Source of the DNA: Lepraria neglecta
Lineage: Eukaryota; Ascomycota; Lecanoromycetes; Lecanorales; Stereocaulaceae
Assembly: GCA_033220425.1 (NCBI GenBank)
Contig: CM065648.1
Coordinates: 2,666,001 to 2,730,000 of the forward strand
Direction of reading: 5' to 3'
Length of the DNA stretch: 64,000 bases
A program made the translations under genes and the position numbers. Below the pieces are notes generated by a model. It was given only the letters and a program-made list of their open reading frames with translations. It was not told the DNA's origin and did not search any database. This document shows, one piece after another, positions 10,715 to 23,325 of the stretch (positions are counted from its first letter, which is position 1; every line of letters starts with the position of its first letter).

Positions 10715-11643
10715 CAAGAAGGTCGGCTAGTAATTCCAGGAATTTTGCATCATATTTTGCAATGGGGAAAACAGAACTTTGAGGGAACGGTACACATTCA
10801 TATGGCAGATCTGAGAGCGTCATATCGAAGGGGTATTTGTTGAAGAACTCATGAACGGAAGGGAAAGCAACGCTGATCCTTTTGACAGGTTCGTATCTGG
10901 CAGCGGTCTATCTATTCCGTATCAAAATTAAGTGACTGCAATACATACATGCTTCTACCGGAATTGCAACATAGTAGATCATACACACTATGTCAGCCAA
11001 CCGATCTAGCATTCGAGTCACCATCTATCTCTTATTTCTGCGTAGTCTTCTCTCTATTCTACTCTTCTTGTAATTTGGTTAATATTTCTATATTTACTAT
11101 ACCTCGACTAGGCTCCTACGGAGCGAAGTAATATAATTATTCACGATGGCACCTGGCACGTATACATTTACTTATATTCTCTTTCTTCCTATTTTCGTTC
11201 CAGTCGCTACCGAAGTTAAAGAGGATGATGTGAATGTGCACCGATTTGAAAGACTGCCAGAGGGAAATGGCTTCTTATAAATTGTACATACAATTTAGAC
11301 CTACACGAGACTATTGCTGTACTACCTCAAGAATTATTCTTCAAATTCCTGCCTTCTGGGTGGACACTTTTGCAGCGCTCGAGAGCTTGTAGCATCTGAT
11401 GTCAGTACCGAATGGAAACGATCTTGATGGTCCACCCGTTGGTCTTTGAGGCTCTCTATCTGCTCGCAGTTATCGTACGCGATTACAAAGATGTCCCTAT
11501 GCCCCAAAGCCGTAATTTGTGCCGCAGTGCTCGAACTGTTTCTTGAAAGTGTCCAATATCGTATGTTAGGAGACGTTAAGGCAGGACTGTAACTGATAAG
11601 GAATACATTTTTCGTATCTCGTCAGGCTATTAGAGACATAACA
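10715..11643. other. Intergenic; possible tiny secreted ORF
   Basis: AT-rich. An ATG at 11146 opens 44 codons (MAPGTYTFTYILFLPIFVPV then VATEVKEDDVNV) with a hydrophobic, signal-like start. Too short to call without expression data. Otherwise nothing recognised. Confidence 0.35.
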
Positions 11644-12615
11644 TTAATGATTACGAAGTCGCTCTGGTCGGTTTGGGGTACGGAAACCCCTTCTGAATGT
11701 CTCCATCAATTCCGGAAGATTTCCCACTCTTGTAAGCGCCGTTCCAGCAACACCAGCAGCTTGGATAACGCCCAAAGCCCTTCCGCCCATCGCCGCACTC
11801 TGACACCAAGAAAAGAGACTGCCAGCCTTGACGACCCCAATCGATCCTTGCCAAGCTGCAGCAGCAGAGCCGGCCGCCGGCCCAGCAGCCGTGAATCCGA
11901 TAGCTCCGAGTACGGGCACTGCGAAGAACGATAGAGCAGAAACAGTAGCTCCCACTATTTGAAGTGGATGGGCTTTGATATAGTTTTTCGTGGCTTGGAA
12001 AGGAGTGACATCTTGTACATCCACTGTAAACAGTTAGAAGCTCTTAGGAAACGTCTACGATCAGGTATTACCACGTCTCGTTAACTCCTGCGAGAACTCT
12101 GCACTCCACCCAGAAAGAATGAACAGCAAATTGGGCAAAGCAGCGGTGTCCTCGGGGAAATCCCCATTCATGAAGCGATGCTGCACCTCGTCGTCGGTCA
12201 ATCCCTCGAGCGGCTTCCTCCCAGTCATGATCTCGTAGAGCAAACTAGCCATTGCGAACATTTCGGCTCTTCTGATCTTTTCTTTGTGATCCAACCCATA
12301 TAAGGTGCTCGGCGGTATCTGAAAGCGAGTGGGATAGCCCTCAATGAGATCACCTTCTAATCCTGGCGTCGGAAGAGACTCGATAGATCCGTCTAATCCA
12401 GCAATAAAATCCCATGGCCGAATGCTGCTAAGGGGTTCCCCGGTTTGCCCAAAGTGCTTGATCACCTCATCGGCCCAGCGTGTGCGTATCTCGGTTCCTA
12501 CGTCAGGGTAGTCTCTAAGAGGGAGAATGGTCGCTTCCTGTGGCTGTCCACTATCACCATCATTGTCTTCGACCTTCTTCACGCGGATGCGACAAGTAAG
12601 CTCTGAGGATGCCAT
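11644..12615 (-). CDS. Kinase C-lobe-like / ISG12 (IFI6/IFI27-type) fusion protein
   Basis: Exons 12615-12072 and 12023-11644. The 48-base intron (12024-12071) starts GTAATA and has a CTAAC branch point. 307 aa. Residues about 90-180 look like the C-lobe of a protein kinase (AEMFAMASLLYEIMTGRKP, then GDFPEDTAALP), but no glycine loop, catalytic lysine, HRD or DFG is present, so it should be a pseudokinase fragment. From residue 182 on, the second exon encodes an Interferon-induced 6-16 family domain: hydrophobic, Gly/Ala-rich (GAIGFTAAGPAAGSAAAAWQ, then GSLFSWCQSAAMGG). In animals this family localises to mitochondrial or ER membranes and affects apoptosis and virus infection. The start is set at MASSELT; a longer frame upstream has no ATG. 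Confidence 0.75.
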
Positions 12616-13409
12616 CTTTCGAGACAGTGTAAGAAGTGCTTGGATAGCCAGCTTGTGACATGGTTTAGGGAAAGGGAAATGCAGACGCAAGGTGATGTGG
12701 TGCTGAGTAAGGCAAACTTGTGATTTTGTTTCATCGACTTAGGCAAACCCCGCTACCCCACCTTCGATACTCCAATGATACATAAAGCGGTTAAACAAGT
12801 CCAATCACGTCTTTATCATCTTGCAGACTGACCGTTCGGGCACTCGAGAACGTGGACAAATCACGATCTACGCGCAGTGCAGAATAAGCCCATGGCTTCC
12901 CCCTTCAGCCCAAATAACGCGGCCTAATGCACTTCCATGGCCAGCATACAAGAGAAAGTGAATGACTCCTACGGTACGTCGAAAATCTGCTACAAGGTTG
13001 CTCGAAAGCGCCTCTATGGGAGGAACAGGCCATCATTTCATCACAGGCCTCGATACGCTTCGTATATTTCCTTCTGAGTTGGTCATTGACCGCTCAGCCG
13101 AGTGCCTAGAGGTTGTTGATGGAGAAGTCAACAACCATATCGAATCAGCAATTTAAGACGGTAGCAACATAAGGCTTCCATTACAGTTATAAATAATAAG
13201 GCCTAATATTAGGCCATGTAGAAGATAGAACGCCAGTTCGTGTACAAAGACTTTTTGGAATAATTCGTTTAAAACTCTATACTAAAAGTCCTCATTGAAG
13301 CTACTTAAACACTTGAGGTTTCCGGGAAAACAGCCAAAGTTGTGCGACACGCCGTGGTATCCATACAGATTTCCTGTCTCCTCGCCCTTGATGAGGGCCG
13401 AACCCCAAG
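12616..13409. other. Intergenic
   Basis: Holds the promoter of the ISG12-fusion gene and the 3' flank of the coiled-coil gene. The short plus-strand frame at 12962-13156 has no support. An AT-rich stretch lies around 13160-13290. Confidence 0.45.
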
Positions 13410-15146
13410 CTATCCACTACCCGATTGCCCTACTAAGCTTCTTTCGAGTTGGCTTTCATTTACCCTCCCTGAAAAAGATCCGCTCTCAATTTTCGCACTG
13501 CGCGTTGAGCTCGACAAACCTTTCGTTCGCTGGTGAGACAATGAAGGTCCGGTAGTGTTGCTGACACTTATCCTCCTTTTTCCACCCACGCTGGTCATCT
13601 TTCCGTTTCTGGAGTTAACGCGATCGATTTGCTCCTTGGACTCCAGGTCTCCAGCAACGACAATGCTTTGATCTGACCACAAGGAAAACCCGGCGTGGAA
13701 GGGAGCAGAAGTTTCATGGGAGTACACCCGCGGGAATAATGTTATCAAGGGCTCCACGGAGCTGGGGATGAGCGTAGTTTGCGCTGCGGTCAATGACACT
13801 GCATCATCGTGCTCTTTATGGAAACCCCAATCCCAATCTCTATCCTCTGTGCTAGCCAGAATTCTCTCCGGGCTCCTTTGTGCATGACTCCAGAGTTCTA
13901 CAGCATCGCGAAGAAGAACTTCAAGGCCACTTTTGAATGCCTCGCTGTGGGCTTGGTCGAAAAGCAGTGGGGCCAGAAGACTACTTGCATCATCTGCTAT
14001 AGTAACAACGATTCTGGTCTCTCGAATTCGCTCATCTTCATGAGTGGTGAGCAAAAGAGACCGGAGGATGGATCCTTGACGAGGGTTCTTCTTGAACAAC
14101 CGATTCAGTATATTATCTAGCTCATCTCTAGCAGGAAATTCAAGGATATAGAGGGGCTGGAACATTTCCTTGCACAATTTCTTTGCGATGATTGCTTCGG
14201 CAGCAGCCATCCGAAGATACTTGGACGCTTGAGTATTCGATATCGGAATGGGTCTGGAAATTGCGTTTATGAACCCCGAGCGCTGTAGCTCAATGAACAG
14301 CTCATCCTAAAGCTCAGTCAGTTGGGTGAGTTGATGACCCGGGGCGGGAGTGTCTATTGCACAGCATTAAGCTCTTTCGGCAGAGTGGTGAAGAAGCATT
14401 TCCTTGCCAAGTCGCGGAATCTCATCGAGAGATTCATCAGATTGGAGGAACTGAGCAAAACATCAATGAAAAGGACGATGTCATTCGACTCAGCGTACTG
14501 ACAAATCTGCATTCAATTCTTCCAATCCTATTTCTTTGTTCCTCTCCTCTAGCTCTTTCCGGCACGTTTCGAGCTGAGTTTCACTCCCGATGAGAAGCTT
14601 CAATTTAGTAGACAGCTCACCCTCCAACGTCTTGAGCTTCTTCTCAGCTCCATTCTTTGTCTTCTGTAACCCTTGGACTTCTCCAACTTTTTCCTTTATC
14701 GCTTCTGTTACTTTTCGGGATGTTTCGGACTCTATTTCCCGTATCCTCCGTTCGAAGAGCTCGTTGCTGACAGAAACCCCCTTCAAAGCTGCGAGTTCAC
14801 CTTCGAGAGATTTGACCTTGTTGCTAGCAGTACGCAGATCTCCTGCTAGCTTAGACTCTTTTTCCTTCCATGTTCTGTCACTCTCGGCAAATCCTTCCAG
14901 CATCTGCTGTCGGCCTGCCTTGTAAGACGAAATCTCTGCGTTCTTGGCCCGAAGCTCTGATTCTAATCGGTTTCCTTTATCTAGAGAGTCCTCCAAAGCG
15001 CCTATGTGTTGTGAAAACTCGGAAAGGCCTCTGACATCAGCCTCGAAATTCTTCCATCGACCTGCAAATTTTTCGGAGCTCAAAGATTTAACAGACGGTG
15101 ACGCCGAAATACCTGAGCCGTTGACTTCCGTAGAAGGACGAGGCAT
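13410..15146 (-). CDS. Coiled-coil protein of unknown function, 542 aa
   Basis: Three exons: 15146-14503, 14450-14363 and 14306-13410. Introns are 52 bases (GTCAGT to CAG) and 56 bases (GTGCAA, CTGAC branch, TAG). Splicing joins three separate frames into one protein with length divisible by three. Residues about 40-215 are a long Lys/Glu/Leu coiled coil (LESELRAKNAEISSYKAGRQ and similar heptads). The short middle exon encodes FSSNLMNLSMRFRDLARKCF and the third starts DELFIELQRSGFINAI, leading to LRMAAAEAIIAKKL, probably a helical domain. The last 70 residues are Ser/Arg-rich and likely disordered. No TM segment. I do not recognise a named family. Confidence 0.7.
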
Positions 15147-16839
15147 GCTGGGTATGTTCTGAAAGTGGATCGAGAATCAGCAACCCTGTGCGCCAATGTG
15201 TATTTGAGAATGAATGTAAATGGTCACGGATAGTCTGTATAATCTGAGTGAGCCGAATGGTAGATTCACTGTTTTATCTGGAATATCATCTGCTGTCTGA
15301 TCTCAAAGATCCCAAACGGGACATCTTTGCGCTTGCCGCGGATTCATCTCAGCTGCAAGAGAAGCAATAAAGAAGGGCCAGATAGGATTTAAATACTCCT
15401 TGACCTTGTAGATGCGGCTCTATCTATTTCCCGGTTTTTCGACCTGAGGGCGAACAATCTATGATAACTTTGGAGTGCATTAACTGGCTCCTCGCCAGTC
15501 AAGCTACAATCCGCCCGTGCGGTCTTCGGGAGTTGCCCAATAGCTATTGAAGAATGGGTGATGTATGCATAGTAGTGGATGGGATCTACTAGCGGGAACC
15601 AATAGTCCCGAAGCCTAATTGGACTAACCAAACCCGTAGATGGGCCTCCATAAGGTCCAATCAACATGGTGCACGTAGCTTTCCATCCAAGCTTCACTTA
15701 GGAGTTCCGGCCAACTAGCGCGCTTTGTGTGGATATCTTTCCCGAGTCCTTGGTGCTACGCACGTCGGGTAATCGACTCAAAGCACGCGGGGTTGGGAAG
15801 AGGGTGTGGATCACGTTGTACCACGGATGAGCGAGTCTTCGATCCATACTGTTTGGCTCAAGTGTTGCGACTGGTGGTTCCCATGCTTCTCTACATAAAT
15901 CCTTTGTCTCATTCAGTCAATACTGCCAACCCAGGATTCGTCGAAGCAGAGCAGATGATTCCTGTCCAACGAGTCCCTCACCGCGGGAATGAGACATACT
16001 GCAGTAGCTGAGGCTCCAATTTCCGACGGTGGGCAATGAGGGTCCGAATCTTCGAGGGAAGTTACCGGTTTAGACTACTTGGCTAGGGCGATGGCGCCAA
16101 TACCTTCCCCGACAACCTTGCAGTTGAGCGTCTTGTTGTGCATATGTCCATTTAGCTCATTAAACGGAAGAATAAGAAGAAGAAAAAGCGCAACGGCACA
16201 TATGCAAGGGATTACCAATGTGAGCTACCAACAGATCGGTCTTGATTTAGGCAAAGATCTTGCAGCGGGGACCGATCGGGTACTGGGCCGGCCGCCCCTA
16301 CCCCACTTAAGAAAGTGAGGTCTGAATCAATTGCTTGCTGTTCTGACCAGATAACGAGGTGCTCTTCCTTGTGACCAATCAGTTCCTGTAGTGTCTTTGG
16401 CGCTCATGCGAAGGCAGCATGTACACCAGGCATCCAGAAATGAGTCGCAGGCAACGCCCTGCCAATTAGGCGGTTAGACGTGAGGTTTTAGTGACTAGCA
16501 CTTCCATGCGGCCGCCTCGAGAAGCAATCCATGGTTGCTTCGGACCCTGATGATCGATTCTTAGCAAAACAGTCCAAGCTATCTATCAAGGGGTGTTTCT
16601 TCAGCCACATAGAGTGCCTCAGATCTTTCGCCGACCGTTCTCTACAACCACTTCAATGTTCTCAAATCTTCCGAACAGCAGCACCATGTGCAAGGCCACA
16701 ACCTCCTTGTGCGCCGTTCTATTTTGAAAATACGGTGTTACCTCTAGTAACAACCTTCCGTAATTTCTACAGCTTTTGCCCTCACTCTCGTCGCCATTCC
16801 TCCACCCAGTGCAACCAAGTTGAGCTCTTTCGAGCCGAT
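15147..16839. other. Long intergenic stretch, no gene
   Basis: About 1.7 kb without a supported gene. Short frames at 15389-15697 (minus) and 15727-16318 (plus) show no domain and no splice pattern. It is the upstream region of the ZNFX1-like gene and of the coiled-coil gene, which point away from each other. Confidence 0.5.
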
Positions 16840-19800
16840 ATGGCAGGTTTTACTGCGTAAGTAGAACCAGTGTGATACAAAAGAAGGAAATGACCTGACC
16901 CAGCTTGTCTAGTAGTAAGCCCTGCTTCGATTTCATAAGCGGGAAATGCAAATACGGAAACAGATGCAAGTTCAGTCACGAGTCCAAGCCCACGTCCAAA
17001 ACACCTCATCGGGAACCATGCCCATATTTAGGGACACCGAAGGGTTGCTTTAAAGGGCAGCAGTGCAAGTTCTCTCATGAAACTGTGGCGGGTAGAAACG
17101 GTGCCAGTCCACAACCATCGCAGTCTACCGCTAGGTCACGACCGCAGACCGAACTCGAAACCAGCTTCCGAGAGTGGACATTCCTTTTACCGAGGCAGAA
17201 TACGCGGTTCCAAGTCGTGGAGATTGGGAAGTTCTTCAAGGTGGGCTGGGACCTTACCAGCAAAGAGCATACGGAAACTGGGCAACAGATTATCAAGAAA
17301 CTAGCGACTGAGGAAGGGCTGGCTATGATCAAGGCTCTTGCAGATGAAAAGTTCGATGGCGTCGAGCTAGAATCAAGGCTACGTATCTTTAAGGACAAAA
17401 CGCTTCCCTTCTTTCGAACCATTTCTCACCCTGACATTCTGTCGTCTCTGATTTTGGAGACACCACTCGATACCATTTGCACGTTTCTTTTCGGTCCAAA
17501 TGGTCGTCGTGCTATCAAATTGTTCAAGTCTACGACTTCTGCTCTTGGTGCCCTTGCTTTGGACGAAGCAGCCAAAGATGAAGAGCTAACTTCGATCGCG
17601 GTGACAGCGAGCTTAGCAGTGCTGGAGAGAATCGTGGAGCTAAACCAAAGCGCCCAGGTCATTACGGAGTTCACGTTGATTGTGAACGACTTTTCAACCT
17701 GTGTTCCTGAACAACTCCTGCAGGCCGGAAGCCGAAGCTTGGCCCGTGTTCGCCAACGACTTGGTATTGGGGCTGCAATGCCTTTTTCCGGAGGCAGCCC
17801 TGTAGAGCGAAAGAGCCATCGACCGGTCTTCGCATTAGGTCAAGACCTTCCTGGCGCGTTATCCGAACAAGGTCCACGACACGATAACGATCACGCAAAT
17901 ATCTTTGACATCAAGATCCTGCCGACTACCGAAGAAATTCAGTCCCCACGGTTGGAGTACCTACCTTCAAGCGATCCTACGAAGCACCATCTTCCTGGTC
18001 TGGCGGGCTTACTCGACCGACAATTTAGACTTCTACGCGAAGATACGGTTGGTCAACTCCGAGACGCCGTTCAGATAGAATGTAAGCGGCTTAACAAGCC
18101 CCGCAATGCGCAGCCGCCACCGCAGCAACAGAACAATGGCTTTCGGAATATCATCTATCACAATGTCGCTCTGCTTCGACTTGAATTCGATCGGAAGAAA
18201 GGGCTTCAGGTTGTGACTGAGTTTGACCAACCTCCCGCACTGGCGAAGAAGGGAGCCAAGGAGCGAGAAGAGTGGTGGGGGAATACCAAACAGCTCCAGA
18301 TCGATGCTTTTGTATGCCTTGTCTCTTCCACGGGTCGTGTTATCTTTTTCTCTATTTGCGATCCTGCTCCAACGCTTCCACCAAAGAGGAGAGATGGCAA
18401 GGAAGAATGTGAGGTTCGATCAACCGGATATCGGAGAGCCTCGGATGAGCGACCAAGTCTTTTTAGGCATGCGGACCGAGCGACTTTAATGCTTAGCCCG
18501 GTAGAGGATAATTCGGAAGATATCACTTGGATCAACAGTCACCTCGGAAAGGCTAAGAAAATACGACAATCTCTTGTCGAGTTTCGAGGAATTCTGCTAC
18601 CGTCCTTCCAACCGACACTGCAAGCACTTCAAAAAATGAGTCGCACCCTCGACCTCCCTTTCTCTCAATTCATCGCCCCCGAAGTGCAAAATGCAGGAGA
18701 TGTCGAGATGCCTGCACCTGCGTACTCTCGCAGGCCTGGCTTCACTTTCGATCTGGAGACCTTGACTGGAGGAGAGCGACTGAGACTTACGCCCGGACAG
18801 CCATTCGACGATACCACACTACGCGAGAAATCCACACTCGACGATGCGCAGCAGCTGTCTACCATAAATGCTTTAAGAAGTGGTCTTGCACTCATTCAAG
18901 GCCCGCCAGGCACCGGCAAGAGCTATACCGGTGTCGCTATCATTAAAGCCTTACTGAAAAACCGCGATGCAGCTAAGCTTGGGCCAATAATTTGTGTATG
19001 CTACACAAATCACGCTCTCGACCAACTCCTCGAGCACCTGGTTAAGGACGGCGTGGAGCAGCTTATCCGTTTGGGATCGAGATCAAAATCCGAACTCCTC
19101 CATGACTTGAACCTCCGCCATATATTAAAGGAAGTCGGGCCCACAAAGATCGAAGGCCATGAAAAATATCAATTGTATAAGGAGTTGGACATCGCTTTTG
19201 ATGAGATTGAGGAGCTCATGCCAGGCCTCATGGATCCAAGCCACTGGAGCAATGTCAAAGAATATCTCGAAGACCACCACAATGGCCACTTCAAACAACT
19301 TTTCGGACGGGGAGTTGACGAGCATGGATTCCAGGAGGTACGTGGTAAGAGGTTCAATATTTTGAATAGCTGGGTCAATGGAGCACCAAAGCGCATTGCT
19401 TCGACTCGCCAAGTACCGGAGCTTCTCAATGTGAATTTAAAGGAGATGTCTGGCCTCGAGCGATTGGCTCTGCACAAATACTGGGTCCAGCAAAGCACTA
19501 TGGAACTCAACCGCCGTTTCCTACACGTTCTCGACTCATATCGCCACACGAGAGATTCGCTCAAAAAGTGCCACCAGGAGCTAGACCTACGTTGCCTACT
19601 TCGCGCACACGTTATTGGAGTTACAACCAGTGGCCTTGCACGAAACTTAGACGTTCTCCGCCGAGTGCGAGCAAAAGTGGTGGTGTTTGAAGAGGCGGGC
19701 GAGGTATTGGAAGCACATACTCTCACCGCACTCCTACCTTCGGTCGAGCATGCCATTCTTATTGGGGATCACGAGCAGTTAAGGCCCCAGATCAACAACT

Positions 19801-22800
19801 ACGAGTTCCAATACGACAATCCGAGGGGTGCGAAGTTCTCTTTGGATGTATCGCTTTTCGAACGACTTGTCCATCCTCAATCTGGATATCCGAAGCTTCC
19901 TTACAGTTCGCTGGAGGTACAGCGTCGGATGTATCCATCGATTGCGGAGCTGGTTAGATCCACTCTCTATCCTAGGTTGCAAGATCACCCTTCAGTATCC
20001 ACCTATCCAGAAGTCGACGGAATGCGGAAACGTCTCTTCTGGCTCGATCATAACGAGAAAGAGGATGCTTCACCGTCGAATCTAGCGCAATCATTTTCCA
20101 AGACTAATTCCTGGGAAGTAGAGATGACAGCCGCTCTGGTCTCCCATCTCGTCCGCCAAGGAATCTACGGGAACGAAGATATCGCAGTCCTAACTCCTTA
20201 TTTGGGACAGCTGCAGAAGCTCAAACAGCGCCTAGGATCCTCCTTCGCGATCGTAGTTGGCGACCGAGACCTAGAAGACTTAGAGACGAAGGGATTGGAG
20301 AACGACAGTGGAGAAGAGATAGTTGCGACTAAAGGTAATATTCGGAAGACAACGTTGCTGAGGGCTTTGAGGATCGCTAGTGTAGACAACTTCCAGGGAG
20401 AAGAAGCAAAAGTCATCATCATCTCATTGGTTCGGAGTAACGACCAGAGGAATTGTGGATTCCTAAAAACGTCGAATCGTATCAACGTCTTGCTAAGTCG
20501 CGCCCGCCATGGAATGTATATCATCGGCAACACATATACCGCACGTCCTGTTCCTATGTGGAATGAGGTTATCACGATCCTCGAGAAGGACGGAAACATA
20601 GGTCAGACTCTAGCGCTGCGTTGCCCTCGACACAAGGAGACACCAATCGAGGTGTCGAAGCCTGACGACTTCTCTATCTTCTCGCCCGAAGGTGGCTGCG
20701 ATAGAAAGTGTATCTCACGACTTGGTTGCGGACATGCCTGTATCAATAAATGCCATTCTGAACCGCTACATAATGCTGTTCGGTGCCTGGAGCGCTGCCA
20801 AAGGATCAAAAAGGGCTGTGATCACGCCTGTCCGAAGGTTTGCGGAGACCCTTGCGATTCTAAATGTCTAATCCAGGTGCGGAATATTGCCTTAACTTGT
20901 GGGCACGTTCAAACATGGTTGGCATGCCACCTGGCGCAGGCTCCAGAAGCTGTTCAATGTTATGTCTCGGTCGAAACCGTTATGCCAGGCTGCAAGCATA
21001 CCGTAAAGGTTCCTTGCTATGAAATTCCACTTGCAGCAGACTATCCATGCAGCGCTACATGCGGCGCCGCTCTCGGGTGTGGCCACGACTGTAAACAAAT
21101 TTGCAAAAATTGCAATACAAGAGGTGGAGATGGCCGTATCTCGGAGATTAGTCACGGCATCTGCAAGACTCTATGTGGAAGACGGTACAACACGTGCAGC
21201 CATGCATGCTCAGAGGCCTGCCATGGGGACAAGCCCTGTCGGCTCTGCTTGGAGCCGTGCGAAGTTCGGTGCAGTCACTCGCGGTGCAGCCAGAAGTGCC
21301 ACGAGCCTTGTATTCCTTGCGTCGAGAACTGCTCCTGGTCCTGTCCACATCGGGGGGCGTGCAAATTGCCATGCGCGGTGCCCTGTGACCTGCTTCCGTG
21401 TTCCAAACGCTGCTCGTTGACACTTAGCTGTGGCCATGACTGTCCTTCTGTCTGCGGTGAGATATGTCCAGAAGCCCGATACTGTCAGAAGTGCGCCGAT
21501 AAGTCGATCAAGGATATGATGGTGGACTACATCATGGGATCCACCTACGCCGAAATTGATCTAGACGAAAACCCTTGCATCATACCATCTTGTGGTCACA
21601 TCCTCAGCTTAGAAAGCATGGATGGCCATATGGAGATCGCAAAATACTACACCATCTCTGATGATACCAATGCTGAGAACTCGATTATCGCATTGAAGTC
21701 GAGCTCGGTTCCATTCTCGACCTCGGACCTGAGAAATTGTCCTATGTGCCGTAGTCCTCTTCGCAATATCAACAGATATGGCCGCATAGTTCGACGAGCG
21801 TGGATCGACGAGGCGACCAAGAAATTCATTGTTTGGGCAAATGCTCGGTTTATTCCCTTGGCCTCCAAAATGGAGCAGGCAGAGGCCAAACTTCGAGAGC
21901 CCGTCACTGAAAAGCAAACCGCCAAATCTCCGCTGCTTAGACAGGCGCAGCTTTCTTCAGCGCTTGATAGGCTTTCCCTCGAACCCATTCGGCTTATCGG
22001 ATCTCGTGACCAACAGATAAAGGTAGTTCTCAAGGCCCTCAAAGCAGATGGTAGATACAAGGATATCTCCTTGCTCCGCATTGACATTAGAAGATTTCTT
22101 AAAGAGGTGGACGAAGCAGAACAACCCATCAGCCGCATCCACGATCTCATACGAGACGCCCGCAAAAACTATGGAGTCAACACCGAAATCACCGACGTAC
22201 CCTTCGTACTTCAAGTCCGCAACCGGCTCTTAGCAACTGTCCTACTCCTCCGCTGTGACTACGCCATACTCCTCGACTTCGTCACTCACAGCGCCGGAAC
22301 GGCCTCAGGGAAGAATGTCCGAGACCTTCGTCTCAGCCTTGCCCTCAATCGTAAAGACTGCGAGAACCTGATCCGAGAGTCCCGATCCCGCCAACAACCC
22401 ACGCACGAAGTCGAAGGTCTCCTATACTGGGCCCGATTCGTCGCCTTAGAGCGCGGTCGCTCAGCCAGCCTCTCTAACGCAGACATGACCACCCTCGTCG
22501 ACAGTGCCCACGATCAACTCCACCTCGCACGCACCATTTGCAATAAATACCCGGGCCAGACGGCCGGCATGCCGGCGGAAGTGTCTGAGGCAGAAAAAAT
22601 GCTCCGCGATGCGACGTTCTACGCGCCCGTGACGAATATGGAGATGGCAGCCGTGTACGCGGCTATGGCGCAGAGCTTTCAAGGTACGGGACATTGGTAT
22701 TACTGCGCTAATGGACATCCTTTTACAGTGGGCGATTGTGGCATGCCGATGCAGACGGCTAGGTGCCCGCAGTGTGGGGCGACTGTGGGTGGGATGGATC

Positions 22801-22868
22801 ATCAGGCTGTGGCAGGGGTGACACCGGCGATAGACTTGGAAACGGAGTTTCAGAGGCGACCGCGGTAG
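16840..22868 (+). CDS. ZNFX1-type SF1 helicase with CCCH, NF-X1 and RZ zinc fingers
   Basis: A 17-base first exon (16840-16856, MAGFTA), a 47-base intron (16857-16903, GTAAGT to CAG) and one exon of 5965 bases give 1993 aa. Two CCCH fingers open the protein (CFDFISGKCKYGNRCKFSH, then a CX8CX5CX3H copy). The SF1 helicase core has Walker A GPPGTGKSYT (about residue 671), motif II VVFEEAGEV (about 931; EEAG rather than the common DEA), LIGDHEQLRP, VDNFQGEEAKV and LLSRARHGMYI (about 1203). NF-X1-type fingers follow at about 1270-1530. The C-terminus is an RZ-type finger (HWYYCANGHPFTVGDCGMP, then CPQC). Relatives include animal ZNFX1 and fission yeast Hrr1, which act in small-RNA pathways or dsRNA sensing. 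The frame is clean over its whole length. Confidence 0.92.
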
Positions 22869-23325
22869 ATTCGCCGTGTCCCTTTCCCGATCCCGAATAC
22901 GCTCAAGTCACGTTCGACAGCGTGAAGAATTTTGAGAATTATGTAGCGACGGTGCATGGGATATCCATGTCTAATAAGGATTAGTTGGCCTGTCGTGGAA
23001 TTCCGCGTTAATGATTTTTTCATCTGGCCTGATTGCGTAGACTGCATGTGGCATTCTTATAATCCCTGCACCGTTATCTATCTCTGTACTTTGAAGACAA
23101 GAAGTCTCTGCAATGCAAAAGTCCTGCAAAAAGAATTCGGTTTACTATGCTCTCAACCTCCACATACGTAGACCTCATGATTTTCCTTATCTCATTGTGT
23201 CCCAATTCAATATCATCACGCTTGACGACCCCAAAGGCGAGGGATAAGGTTGCTCTTCTCCGGCAGATGTTGCTATCTTCGAAAAGTAATTGTATCTTGC
23301 TGGTTTATCCGAAATATTTTCTTTC
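22869..23325. other. Intergenic between convergent genes
   Basis: 3' flanks of the helicase gene and of the minus-strand fragment that follows. Nothing recognised. Confidence 0.45.

Noticed and set aside
15389-16318. Several 80-100 codon frames upstream of the ZNFX1-like gene
   Set aside because: No domain, no consistent codon pattern, mutually overlapping frames; treated as intergenic.
17075-22802. Many long antisense and shifted frames across the ZNFX1-like gene
   Set aside because: They overlap a clean 1993-residue protein with clear domains and show no domains themselves; they are shadows.
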